DNA of 64,000 nt from Oryzias latipes (GCF_002234675.1 NC_019867.2:21608184-21672183); one strand, 5' to 3'. Numbered from the stretch's first letter, positions 24,022 through 34,700 are shown. Notes: generated by a model from the sequence alone, not told the origin. Translations and numbers: made by a program.

Positions 24022-24708
24022 AGGCCCGTACACACCGGGACGAATATTCGCCAGGCGTTATTCGCCAGCGTTTTTCGCCACGTTTTTTGTGTTCACACCC
24101 AGGCGATTTTCGCTGACGATGAGTGGAGTGAACATGCAATTTCATTCCCTGACATTAGATGGCGCTTAATGTAAAACAGAAATACTCCTGTACACAAGGT
24201 GGCGCTGCGCAACTTTACGCTTCTTAAAGTCGCTTTTCACTCAGAAGAAGAGAGCAAGTATTTACACGCTTGTCAGAATCAAACAAAGAAAACATGAATA
24301 TTTCAAGCACCAGTAGCTCCAACTGGTGCTTAGTTCGGGGATATTTTAGAATGTCCGTCATTATTGCTTCGCGGCTGTGTAGACGCTACTTGGCGTCTAT
24401 CTTCTTCGCTGGTATGTGTGCTCAGCAAGGCAGTTTTGTGTTTGAGCGCCCCCAAGTTGTGTTTTACTGTAACTTCAGAAGCTCCAGACACGTGAGCAAA
24501 AGCGCCATTCTCATTGGTCGAGTAGATTTCGAAGCGCACGCGTCGGAAGAAAAAAACGAACCCGAGGCGTCTTTTTTTTTTGACGCTTTAACGCGTGGCG
24601 TTTTTTCGCGTCGGTGTGCACACTCTCGTTGGTGCCCTTTGTTTAGTCACGAGGCGTTAAACGTCGGCGAAAATCGCCGGCGAAATTCGTCCCGGTGTGA
24701 ACAGGCCT
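24022..24708 (+). mobile_element. Non-autonomous PIF/Harbinger-like element, copy C
   Basis: Almost identical to copy A over its full length, flanked by TTA at 24019-24021 (shared with copy B) and 24709-24711. After its right TTA the Tc1 transposase start region resumes. Confidence 0.85.
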
Positions 24709-25001
24709 TTAGACTGCTCTTTGGTCTTGGCCATAGTGGAGTTTGGAGTATGACTGTTTGAAGTTGTGGACAGAGGATCCTCTTACAGATTAAGTTACAT
24801 GTCTGTGAGAGCCAGAAATATTGCCTGTTTGTAGGTGACCAAATACTTATTTTCCACCATAACTTAATAATATAAATATTTTCCCTAATTTTTTATCTCA
24901 CAGTTGAGACACCTGATGAAAATTACAAGCCTCTCTCATCTTTTTAAGTGAGAGAACTTTCACAATTGGTGGCTGACTAAATATCTTTTTACCCCACTGT
25001 A

Positions 25002-25817
25002 CAATAAATAAACCATTATTCACCCTTTACTCCGCCGAAATTAAAATATTGTGTATAAATAAAGTAAATACAACCTAAACTTAAAACACCCAAGACAACA
25101 ACAAAATGTCAGAAAATAAAAAGTTAGGAGTCATGGAAGGTAAAATGTTAAAAAGCTATGCATGAATGAATGACCGCAAAGCTTGTAAAAAGGCCTTGTA
25201 AAGTTTAGCATTAAGTATGTGGCATTTACCTAAAAACCAGTCTTGCAATGCAATTTTTCACCCAGACAAAATAAAAACATTCCTTTTTCAATCTACATTT
25301 TCTGAAAATTAGTTAGAAATGTGATACCTTTTTAACCACAGAGTGCTTTTCTGCATTTTGCATTCATTTTTCATCCCTGTTGCTCAACAATTTAATTAAT
25401 GGGTAAAGCATTACTTCTGCATTTTTAAGTTAAAATTTGGATAAATAGCATAAGTGTGTGAGGCGCTGTTTTTCTTAGGTATTCAGATCATTTGATCCAA
25501 GAAAACTAAAAAGAACACCTTAAAAAAACATGTTGGTTAACAAATAATTAACAACACTTCTGAAGCATAAGAAAGAGCTTCGAGAGAACAGTGTGTTTTA
25601 AAGGACCTCAGCTTAACCAAGGTCATGAGTATGGTGAAGGGAAGCAATGGGACAACAGCCATATCAGTTTACACAGCCTACCGTAACAAACATGGTATGC
25701 CCTTGGTAACTCAAAGACAGTGAACAGCAGGTTAAAAAGAAGGGGGAAAAAACCCACAGCAATGAGACTACTCCTGATTTCCAAAGAGATCACTTTACCA
25801 ACAATTTAATTTTTTAA

Positions 25818-25907
<90 letters not shown>

Positions 25908-26290
25908 ACCTTTCTAAATTAAATATGTAGTCTGACAAAAAACTTAATCATAAAAAGATTCTGAATTAAACATTTTCAATTCATCAAAAAAAAGTTTAGC
26001 TAAGAAGAGCGTTAGCAATTTTTAAAAACTATCAGAAACTGTGGTATATAGCACAAGTAAATTTGAATGACTCTGTGGACTTCAAAACATTAAACAACAT
26101 TAAAAGTCGAGATCATCAAGTTGAAACTACAATCTTAATTTTATAATTTTTGTTTTGTTTTAGTTTACAGACTAGGGGATGCATCTTAATGTCAAAAAAC
26201 GCTTTGGTAAACTAAAATTCCTCCCTGCAAGTAGTATTTTGAACAAAAATACAGCCACAAACGAGACTCACAACTGAAACATATCTATCG
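25002..26290. other. AT-rich intergenic DNA
   Basis: No gene recognised. Apart from the TA microsatellite within it, the stretch is unremarkable AT-rich sequence. Confidence 0.4.
25822..25904. repeat. (AT)n microsatellite
   Basis: An uninterrupted alternating AT run of about 83 bp. Confidence 0.98.
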
Positions 26291-26296
26291 TTAGCG

Positions 26297-26523
26297 TCTT
26301 CCACTTTCGGCTTCTCCCATCAGGGGTCGCCACAGCGAACAAGTCGCATGGTAAATTGTTTTGTAAAATGTTTTACGCCGGATGCCCTTCCTGACGCAAC
26401 CTTCTCTAACCGGGCTTGGAACCGGCAGAGGTAGAGAAGTGAACAGGGAGCAGCCTGGAGTCGAACCCGGGTTTCACGGACGGAAGGCGCTGCAAACCAG
26501 CACGAGCTAAACTGGCTCCATCT
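26297..26523 (-). mobile_element. tRNA-derived SINE
   Basis: On the - strand the head contains AGCTCGTGCTGGTTTGCAGC (A-box region) and ACCCGGGTTCGACTCC (B box). The body has GGTTGCGTCAGGAAGGGCAT and the tail GGCGACCCCTGATGGGAG. A degenerate partial relative occurs at about 49115-49190. This is a different family from 10838 and 14690. Confidence 0.8.
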
Positions 26524-26992
26524 ATCGTTAGCGTCAATAGCAGTTAAAGCTAGCAAGCTAGTTGGCTTGCACTTTGCCAGTTCCCTTGACGTGACTCTTG
26601 GTGGCGTATTGATTTTTGCAAACCTACTCGAAAACTGCTGCTAAAATACATTTGGACAGCAAGTATACCTGTGACACGTGAGAAGCGTATGCACAAAGAT
26701 GAGCTTTCACCTACCTTCCACCTGCTATGGCCGCCACAGAGCTCAACAGCCGTGTTTTTTTCTTCTTTAACTTATTTTTTTAATAGCAGATGCAAACAGC
26801 AGAATGGTGCATTACCGCCACCACCTGGTCTGGAGTGTGGGTGGAGGGCTATGTCACAACATGTAGACCATGTAGACTCATAGGTCTCAAACTCAATTTA
26901 CCAGGGAGCCGCTGAAAGCAGGGTCTAGATCCGGTGCCCACACCGCTATGGAAGCGATTATGTAGCATAAATAAAAAGCAAAGTCAAAACCA

Positions 26993-27600
26993 GAAATGCT
27001 TTTTCATTTTCAAAATGAAAAAGCATTTTTTGACTCAAAAATATAATGAAAAAGCAAACCACCAAAATGCTTTTTCATTTCCTTCCTCAACACAGCTTAT
27101 TCTGGCACTTAATTAAAATTAAAATTAAAATGGTATTTGACATTTCAAGACGTTCCATGGTAAATGTGTAGCATAATTCATTTAGAAATGTCTAATTTGA
27201 CATTCAAAATGGATTAATTGAAATGCTTTTTAATTTTCAAAATGAAGCTGCATTTTTTGACTCAAAATTAAAAAGAAAAAGCAATACTTCAAAATGCTTT
27301 TTCATTTCCTTCCTCAACCCAGCTTTTTCTGTCACTTAATTAAAATGATAAATAAAATGGTATTTGACATTTCATTTTCAAAAAGGTTCCTGGTAAATGT
27401 GTAGCATAATTCATTTAGAAATGTCTAATTTGACAATTAAAATGGATTAACAGAAATGCTTTTTAATTTTCAAAATGTAGCTGCATTTTTTGACTCAAAA
27501 TTAAAAAGAAAAAACAATATTTCAAAATTCTTTTTCATTTTATACCTAAAACCGCTTATTCTGTGTCATAATTAAAACGAAAATGCAAAGAGGGGATTGC
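26993..27600. repeat. Tandem repeat, about 230-bp unit, nearly three copies
   Basis: Units start near 26994, 27221 and 27454 with AAATGCTTTTTCATTTTC-like sequence. They continue through TTTTTTGACTCAAAA, a GGTATTTGACATTTCA block and GCATAATTCATTTAGAAATG. The third copy diverges into AAAATGCAAAGAGGGGATTGC. Diverged single copies occur at 39186-39620 and about 45980-46075. Non-coding. Confidence 0.88.
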
Positions 27601-27637
27601 ATTTGCATTTTAACATCCACCCCGCGCACCTTGTCAC

Positions 27638-27694
27638 AATATTCATTTCGAATAAAAAAAAAAAAAAAAAAAAAAAAAATATTCATTTCGAATA
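27638..27694 (+). repeat. Poly(A) tract flanked by a direct repeat
   Basis: ATATTCATTTCGAATA occurs immediately before and after an uninterrupted run of about 26 A residues. This is the footprint expected of a target-primed retroposition event that copied only the poly(A) tail. Confidence 0.75.
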
Positions 27695-27767
27695 AGCATT
27701 AGCAGAGGGGAGGCGGGGCAATGACGTCACTGCTTTCTCCGTGTGTCCGGCTGCTGACTGACGCACA

Positions 27768-28610
27768 CAGTGTTGCCAGATTGGGCGGGTTTCCGCCCAA
27801 TTGGGCTTCTTTTGGTTATGTTGGGCGGGTAAAATTGGCATTGGGCGGGTCTATAAAATTTGGGCTGCTTTTCAAAATATTTAGCGGTTTTATTGTCATT
27901 ATTATTATTTTTCTTATTATTTAAAATATTAAGTAAAAGTATACTAATTAATATATAGCCTAAAAAAAGCATTGTGAATATATGAAACATTACAGTAATC
28001 CCCCTGTTTAGTCCCCCCCCTCCCCGTGAATAACAAAAATCAGCGAATAATTGACGCTGTTTTAAAACTCCCAGAGCCTCTGCAGAGTCAGAACCCTATT
28101 CTGCCGTTTGGGTTCATTTCCAAAAGATGGAGATGATGCAGGGCTTTTATTGGCTTTTATTAACCTTGTCAGAATGGTTACAGCTCGAACAAAAATAGCG
28201 CAGCCTGCTTATACACTCAGCCGGAGGAGAACGTTCAGCCAACACGCACCCAGGTAGGCCCCGCCCCCTCTAATCCACCAGTCACCAGCCCACCGCTGAT
28301 TGACATACGCTGTGGTCCAGCAACTGGCAGTGGCAGAAAGAGGGGGGCGCCATCAAAAGCCATCTAGAGTACACGATACGAGAAACCTATAACTGGATTT
28401 TCTGTACTTATTTTATAAAAAAAATTATTATAACAGACTTATTATATAATAATTTATTATTATTGCGTCATTTTTTATTAGGCTACGGCTATACTTTTAC
28501 GTTCAACATTAGGTTTTTGCTAGGTTGAGATTTGGGCTGGTTTTTATTGACGTGGGCGGGTTTTACGATGAGTTTGGGCTGGAAACTGTCACTCAGATCT
28601 GGCAACACTG
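27768..28610. mobile_element. hAT element, exact 8-bp duplication
   Basis: 843 bp with ends CAGTGTTGCCAGAT and (inverted) CAGTGTTGCCAGAT, identical over 14 bp, flanked by GACGCACA (27760-27767 and 28611-28618). The subterminal regions are rich in TTGGGC motifs on both sides. Non-coding. Confidence 0.93.
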
Positions 28611-28942
28611 GACGCACACACACGCACCAGGAGCAGACTGTGTTAGCGGCAGAGACGAGGGTTTTGTGATGGTTGTGAACTTCTGATGAGTTTCCACAGC
28701 TTCTCAGGACTATAGCAGCATGTCCGCCTGCTGTGGTCCTCCTCCTGACGCACCGCGGACAAGCTTTGTTCTTCGGACCGCCAGCTGCCTTCGCACAGCG
28801 GAGCGCGAAGCTCCCGACGATCGCTGAAGGCGGAAATGCTGCTGCGATCTGAGAAACCATCATATGAATTTGTGTTTCCAGTGGTGTCCAGAACAAAATA
28901 AAGACTGATTCCCACATATATTACGAGATATTACGAGTCACC

Positions 28943-29115
28943 ATGGCAACCGTGGAAAAAAAAGAGGTCTGCATATTTTTCGATAGCTTAACTTGACGTG
29001 CTGCTGCAGAGTTACAGTGAATATGAGCACATATTCCGGAAGAAATGCAACACCGCTGCATCTGCAAAACAGAGACAGTTAGCGTGGGAAAACAGCTGCT
29101 CAAGTTGATGCGCAA
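28943..29115 (+). pseudogene. Myb/SANT-like protein fragment of a Harbinger element
   Basis: Starts MATVEKK and, after a frameshift, reads LLLQSYSEYEHIFRKKCNTA followed by ASAKQRQLAWEN. That is the trihelix Myb/SANT-like domain carried as the second protein of PIF/Harbinger transposons. It is broken by a stop and frame changes. A relative occurs at 51362-51535 in the KCNV2 intron. The host element's right end is probably near 30444 (TTTCTGAAACAGGCCC before CTG). Its left end is not identified. Confidence 0.65.
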
Positions 29116-30149
29116 GTTTGCATTTAAATCATTGTTATGAAATATTGGCTGTAATAACTTTTTAAATAGCGTAAGGTGTGAAATAAAAAATGGCGATATT
29201 TAGGTGTACTTTTGAAGTGTTTTTCCTGGTGTAATTGCATGAAATGCTGCATAGTGTACAGAACCAATCGGGGGAAAAATGCATTTAACGTCGGTAATGT
29301 TTGGAGGACTTTTTTTGTTAACCTTCCCCTCTTGCAAACGTTGGTCTGTTTAATATTAATACATGCAATTGTGTTTTTAAAAGTGAACTTTTGTCTACCC
29401 TTGTATTGATCAAGTGGTATAGGTTTATACGGGATTAAGAAAGTGAGCAGTACTAGCAAATTGTGTTTCCAAAAAGTAATTGTTACATTAATCTAATTAA
29501 ATGTCCCTGATTTCATTTTCATGTAGATGCAATCCTGCAGGAATTAAAAGAACATGGCAGCAGCTAAAAATTAAGTATAAAAACATAATTTAATCAGGTA
29601 AAATTTGAGCATGTCATGGATGTAGGCTTTGTTGACAATATTTGACATATGAAACATCTACATAGCAATACATATCTAATGTTGTTTTCATTCACTGTAA
29701 TTGACTGCAACGAAAAACGGTAAACAAAAACGTTTGGGCAAATGACAAAAAAATCGAGTCTAGGTCTCAAAATCCTCGCACGACGTAAATGTAATTCTCT
29801 ACGAATTAATGCAGCTTCCTCGTCTATTGGGTCCTACAAAAAAGGATAAGCCATTCTTGTCACTTAGACCGTCTCTGTGTGACGGAAATGTGGGCAATCA
29901 AGGTAAAAGCGAAAAATACCGCTTCGTCTTTAAATAGGGGAGGGGACCGGCAGAAACCTTGAGTTTAGAGAATAAAACCTGCTCCCGACCAGGTTAGGTT
30001 CACAGTGTAAGTAACCATGGACACTGACTCTGAGTATAAGTTACCTCTCTTACAGAAACGGGTTTGACTTACTCTGCTTTCTCTGGTTTAACAAACCTCC
30101 CATTCTGAAACGGAAAACCCAGTGTTTCCCTAATTTCAGGGTTTTTTTT

Positions 30150-30419
30150 CAGTTTTGTGTTTGAGCGCCCCCAAGTTGTGTTTTACTGTAACTTCAGAGG
30201 CTCCAGACACGTGTGCAAAAGCGCCGTTATCATTGGTCGAATAGATTTCGACGCGACGCGTCAAAAGAAAAAAACGAACCCGAGGCGTTTTTCTTTTTTG
30301 ACGCTTTGACGTTTTTTTGCGTCGGTGTGCACACTCTCATTGGTTCCCTTTGTTTAGTCACGAGGCGTTAAACGTCGGCGAAAATCACGCGCGAAATTCG
30401 TCCCGGTGTGTACGGGCCT
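30150..30419 (+). mobile_element. Harbinger-like element copy D, left-truncated
   Basis: Matches the right 270 bp of copies A and C, from CAGTTTTGTGTTTGAGCGCC to the terminus, ending next to TTA (30420-30422). The left two thirds are missing. Confidence 0.8.
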
Positions 30420-30854
30420 TTAACCTCCTTTCTGAAACAGGCCCCTGGTGTGTGACATGTATTTTTTGTTTTTGCTCCAACATCACTTGTCAATCATCAC
30501 AAAAATATCACGAGAGGAGAAAGGGGCGGGAACAAGGCGCCAACCTAAGCGAACGCAGCTGGAAATTTAGTACTGCACTGACTGAAAGCCAAAAATGACC
30601 ACAAAACAATGCATTATGGGAAACGTGTCCTGAAGGTTTTTTTAGTTGACATCACAAAACATTAAAATAAATATAAAAGATATAATAACACTGATCATAC
30701 TAAGGGGGAGAGGCATATTAAAACTAAATTGAATGAAAGTTAAGGACAGCTCCAACTTCCTGTTCTCCTTCAGTCTCGCTGGCGCTGTTCATCTCAAACA
30801 CGCCTCTCGTTGCATTTTCCCCATATTATTTTTAGTGTTTTTAAGACTAAATGT

Positions 30855-31075
30855 TGTTGTTGCTCGCACGTGTTGAATGTTAAAGTCCCGTTAGCTGTCA
30901 TGTGTGACATTTATTCTCCTCAGCTGACCCATCTCATGGGGGAGCGGTGAGCTGCAGTCACAGCCGCGCACAAGAACCGTTTGGTTGGGGTTAAGACGCC
31001 GCTACGCAAAACCGTAACCATATCCTCAACCTTCCTCCGGATCCGTGCGACCCAGAAACAAGTTCAGCACTGACT
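30855..31075. repeat. Dispersed repeat, relative of 5510-5750
   Basis: Shares ordered blocks with 5510-5750, including AAAGTCCCGTTAGCTGTCA, GGGGGAGCGGTGAGCTGCAG, CAAGAACCGTTTGG and CGGATCCGTGCGACCCAG. Probably the conserved part of a retroposon tail common in fish genomes. Non-coding. Confidence 0.65.
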
Positions 31076-31705
31076 GCATGTATTTAGAAAATTACATGCC
31101 AAATAAATACGTTATGAAAAGGAAAGTAAGAAAGTCCTAAATGTGGTCCGGGGAGGGGGCTGTCAGGTTTCCCTAAATGTTCTCCTGCTTTCAAGCCCGG
31201 TTAATCTCCCACCCCCAAGAGTCATATACTGTGAGTGGTTGGTTCGTCAGCTCTGCGCACAACACTGAAAAAGTGTCCTTCATACAAACTGGCGGGACGC
31301 ATTAACATTAAACTTTCATAATAAGGCGGGGACCGCAAAATATCATCTTGGGGGCCGTGAGTTTGAGACCCCTGTACCAGAGTCTATGCAACCCATATTC
31401 TCCCCATCAGTTGCGTCTTCCATAAAAACTGAAACAAATACACAAAAGAGTCACTATTTCCTAAAATTTCATAAATATTCCACAGAATCTTCAGCTGTTC
31501 AACCTGATTTCTTCTCCTTTAATATTTTTATCCTTCTCCTTTTAAATACATTTAAAGTGAATCAACACAAAACACTGGAACCACAATCCAGAATAAAAGT
31601 TAAAATGTGCAAGTAAAATTTCATGGCACGCTAAGCGAGGCAGACCCAGGCCTTGGAACCCGGAAGGAAAACACAGGTGAGTAAGATGGTAAGTTATTGT
31701 TTTAA

Positions 31706-32121
31706 CCCTTGTGCTATCTTAGATGACCCCACCCTTGCATTGACGTGTTATTCCTACCATGATAAAGGTGGATAAAGGTGGAAAGATTTCATATAATCAA
31801 TGGACACCAGTGAAGATCACAAATCATTAAAGAAAAAAGGTTCAGTGCACTGTCTAACCCTTGTGCTATCCTAAGCACTTTAACATTGGGATTTGGGTCA
31901 TCTAGACCCACTAGACAGTCTGCTGAACCTTTTTTCTCTTCAATGATTTGTGAACCTCACTGGTGTCCATGAATTACATGAAATCTTTCCGCCTTTATCC
32001 ACCTTTGTCATGGTAGGGAGAACACGTCAATGCAAGAGTGGGGTCATCTAAGAAAGCACAAGGGCTAGTGGGTCTAGGTGACCCAACTCCCAATGTTAAA
32101 GTGCCTAGGATAGCACAATGG
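31706..32121. mobile_element. TTAA-type MITE containing an inverted copy of itself
   Basis: The outer element starts CCCTTGTGCTATCTTAG after TTAA (31702-31705) and ends GGATAGCACAATGG before TTAT. At 31858-32064 a second complete copy is inserted in the opposite orientation, flanked by CTAA (31854-31857) and CTAG (32065-32068). The outer sequence resumes directly after it at TGGGTCTAGGTGACC. Confidence 0.85.
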
Positions 32122-32454
32122 TTATGTGATATAAAAGGGAATGATTCAGTAACGGGGCACCGTCGTATGCAGAGTGTTTATTAACCAATGAGATAGTAAA
32201 AAGACTAGATGGACTTATTTTCAGCTGTGACCTTTAATCATGTTTTATGTTCTTTTTTTATTATATTTTTGCACAGTGTTTATTGAGCTGATTGAATCAC
32301 AGAGGTGTGACACCTGTAACTTTTGGCGTTGTTGCAGGATCAGCTCCACTATGTAAAATGACTCATCAGTTGCCTGTTGTGATCCCACCTCAGTTGGAGA
32401 TGGTGCTCTGGATCCAGGTAGCAGAGGGGGACTCCAGGGTTGTGATAGTGGGAA

Positions 32455-34073
32455 TTTGATCAAATGTACTTTGGACTTTGTAATGCCTCAGCTACTTCTC
32501 AGCGACTAATGCTGCGCTGGTTAGGGGGAATGGTGAATGACTCATTGCTAATCTACCTTGAAGATGTGATTGTATTTTCATTGAAGCTACAACCAAAGAA
32601 GTGTCTTCTATTCCAGAAAGAGGTAACGTACCTTTGGCACATTATTAGTGAGCAGGGTGTCGCAAAAGACTGCGGTCGTGAGAGACTGGTCTGTTCCTCA
32701 AATAGTGAAGTAGGTTCAGTCCTTCCTGGGCTTTGCGGGGTATTACTGCAGGTTAATCTCTGGGTTTTCCAAGATAGCCCTGCCATTAAATGCCCTTATC
32801 TATGGGTCGGCTGCGCAGATAGGAATTCGCCCATTGTGTACCCCTATAATTTTGAAGGTTTGGGAGCTATTCTTGCCCATGTGGAGAATGGGTGTTAGAG
32901 TTACGTAATCACCATTTGCTTACATTTTCACCATAATTTGATTGTCTCAGTTCTGTCTTTCAGAAAACAGTGATCTGAAAAGTTCTGATTATACAAGAAT
33001 ATGATGTTCCTGTTGTTCCTGATTAAATTACCCACATTCATGTCTGCAACCTTCAGTTTTCAATAAAAAGAGGCTCCATGCACTACGAAGGCAGAACTCC
33101 TCTATAACATTTCGCACTGTGACAGACCGATTCTCCTTCTGCAGAAAGTCAAGCAAAACCTCTCATCTCCTGTGTGGTTCTTCTCTTTATCAAGGAAAAA
33201 GTCATAACCCAGACAATGGGAAAGAGCGGGTCATAGCGTACGCCAGTCACAGCTCGTATCCAACTGAGCAAAGTTGGAGTTGCTAGCTTTGAAATGGGCG
33301 GTTACTGAAAAAATTCAAAGACTATCTGTATGGGGTTGAGTTTACTGTGTACTTGGACAATACCCCCCTGGTGCACTTGGACTCAGCTTGGTTGGGTGCT
33401 GTGGAGCAATGTTTGGTGGCGCGGTTAGCAAGTACACAAGTGCACAATCAACTACAGGCCACGGACGCAAAACAAAAATGCAGATGCACTGTCATGGCTG
33501 TATTCAGAGGAAAAGCCAGTTTGCCATAATATAACCCAAGTGGAGACTACAGTTGAGGACTGAGAGAGCAGACAGCTGCGCCAGTAGAAGCTTCAGCATA
33601 TAAATCAACCTGAGGTATGTGAGATTGCCTCTGAAAATTTGAAACTGCTTCTCAGACAGTGGGACAAGATTGAGCTCTGCAATGGGGTGTTAGGGAGGTG
33701 TATTTGGTGGCCGGTTCAGGGCAAGAGGTTTTCAAAGTTCTTATTCCCAGAAGTGAAGCTAAGGACCTGTGGGGCAACCAACATTAAGAGATGGGTAATC
33801 CAAACAGTGATAGGACACAAGCGACCCTGCGTCAACGCTGCTACTGGCCACAAATGGCTAGAGAAGTAAAGGACTGGACCAGCACCTGCCTTCAGTGTGT
33901 CTGTGCAAAACGTGGCCCTGAGGTGAGAGCACCACTGGTGTCCATCACGACATCATACCCTTTCGAGGTGGTGGGGTTGGATCATTTGTCCCTGGGTCGA
34001 CCTGAAGACTGGTGACCTTATATCCTGGCCATGACCGACTTTTTTTAAAGTATGCCCAAGCCGTTCCAGTATG

Positions 34074-34131
<58 letters not shown>

Positions 34132-34700
34132 TGCTTGAACGGTGTACAATGGTTGGATTCAGAAGTTTGGTTGTCCAGAATGGATTCTAACTGATCGCGG
34201 TGCTGCCCTAGAATCCTTACTATTCAAAGAACTGTGTCTCTTATATGGCTGCAAGAAAAGTTGCTCTACGGCATATTGGCCTAAAACCAGTAGAGGTCAG
34301 TAGACTGGTTGACAGGACTTGGACCTAAGGAGCAAGCTACAGACATTGCAAGGTTGGGTGAACTCTCATCATAAGGCACTACAGAATGCTTATAAATTTG
34401 TGAGACAACAAACTCAGAACAGGCACTGGATCAGAGGCTTTACAACAACCGTACCCACCCAACACCCCTGTTGCCTGAAGAGAGGGTACTGGTTTGTAAT
34501 TTTTGCAGAAGGGTAAAAGGGAAGCCTGCTGCAAGATTTCTCCTGCACCTTTTGCAGTGGTCTCCAAGCTCTCAGAAGGTAGTCCAGTGTATATCTTGCA
34601 GCCAGAGGGTAAGGAAGCACTAACCCGCACTGTACACCGAAAAAACCTGCGAACGTGTCCCCTTGTTCCGTTTGAGGCTACTCTAGTACTCTAGTGGACA
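32455..34700 (+). pseudogene. Ty3/gypsy pol remnant (RT, RNase H, integrase)
   Basis: Ordered but frameshifted pieces. The RT palm is MYFGLCNASATSQRLMLRWL (from 32464), with LLIYLEDVIVF in place of the usual YLDDV box. RT thumb/RNase H pieces follow, ending near 33520 (YLDNTPLVHL). The integrase has RQRCYWPQMAREVKDW and a CxxC zinc-binding pair (33800-33910), then EVVGLDHLSLG and MTDFF (the first catalytic Asp region) and WILTDRGAALES with the second Asp (34170-34210). Integrase C-terminal residues end near 34695. It is broken by stops, frameshifts and a TA microsatellite, and is not functional. LTRs were not found. Confidence 0.85.
34076..34130. repeat. (TA)n microsatellite inside a gypsy integrase
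   Basis: A 55-bp pure TA run placed within the integrase coding region, between the first and second catalytic Asp motifs. Confidence 0.97.

Larger units (their letters stand above)
21057..24734 (-). pseudogene. Tc1 transposase remnant in four broken pieces
   Basis: Read leftward, the start MAKTKEQS lies at 24734-24711. After the Harbinger-like pair, the helix-turn-helix part resumes at 23196-22945 (LHQARKTESAIEKQLGV, then VGAIIKKWK). After the second hAT insert, the DDE domain runs from 21523 to about 21090, with [15 protein letters not shown] containing the second catalytic Asp, then [10 protein letters not shown] and [14 protein letters not shown]. The rest is degraded past KLKR-like sequence before the first hAT insert. 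Stops, frameshifts and insertions make it inactive. Confidence 0.88.
18782..24999 (-). mobile_element. Tc1-like transposon split by four insertion events
   Basis: The ends are inverted repeats, CAGCGGGGC...TATTTAGTCAGCCACCA and its counterpart ending CCCCACTG, each next to a TA dinucleotide (18780-18781 and 25000-25001). Subterminal sequence (AAAAAGATGAGAGAGGCCTG and its inverse) also pairs. Removing the inserts at about 18887-19854, 20068-21048, 21524-22936 and 23200-24708 leaves about 1.3 kb, a normal Tc1 length. Confidence 0.9.
26879..31374. mobile_element. Possible hAT shell enclosing later insertions
   Basis: The left end (CATAGGTCTCAAACTC) and the inverted right end (CAGGGGTCTCAAACTC) match over 14 of 16 positions and resemble hAT/Charlie termini. 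They are 4.5 kb apart and enclose a tandem repeat, a hAT element, a Harbinger fragment and a truncated MITE. No clear 8-bp duplication is visible (TGTAGACT versus TACCAGAG), so the pairing of these ends is uncertain. Confidence 0.45.

Noticed and set aside
24270-24761. 163-codon + strand open frame
   Set aside because: It runs through Harbinger-like copy C into the antisense of the Tc1 transposase. Shared with copy A as a repeat, it has no protein features.
28489-28917. 142-codon - strand open frame
   Set aside because: It starts outside and ends inside the hAT element, crossing the target duplication at 28611. Its composition is unremarkable, so a chance frame is more likely than a gene.
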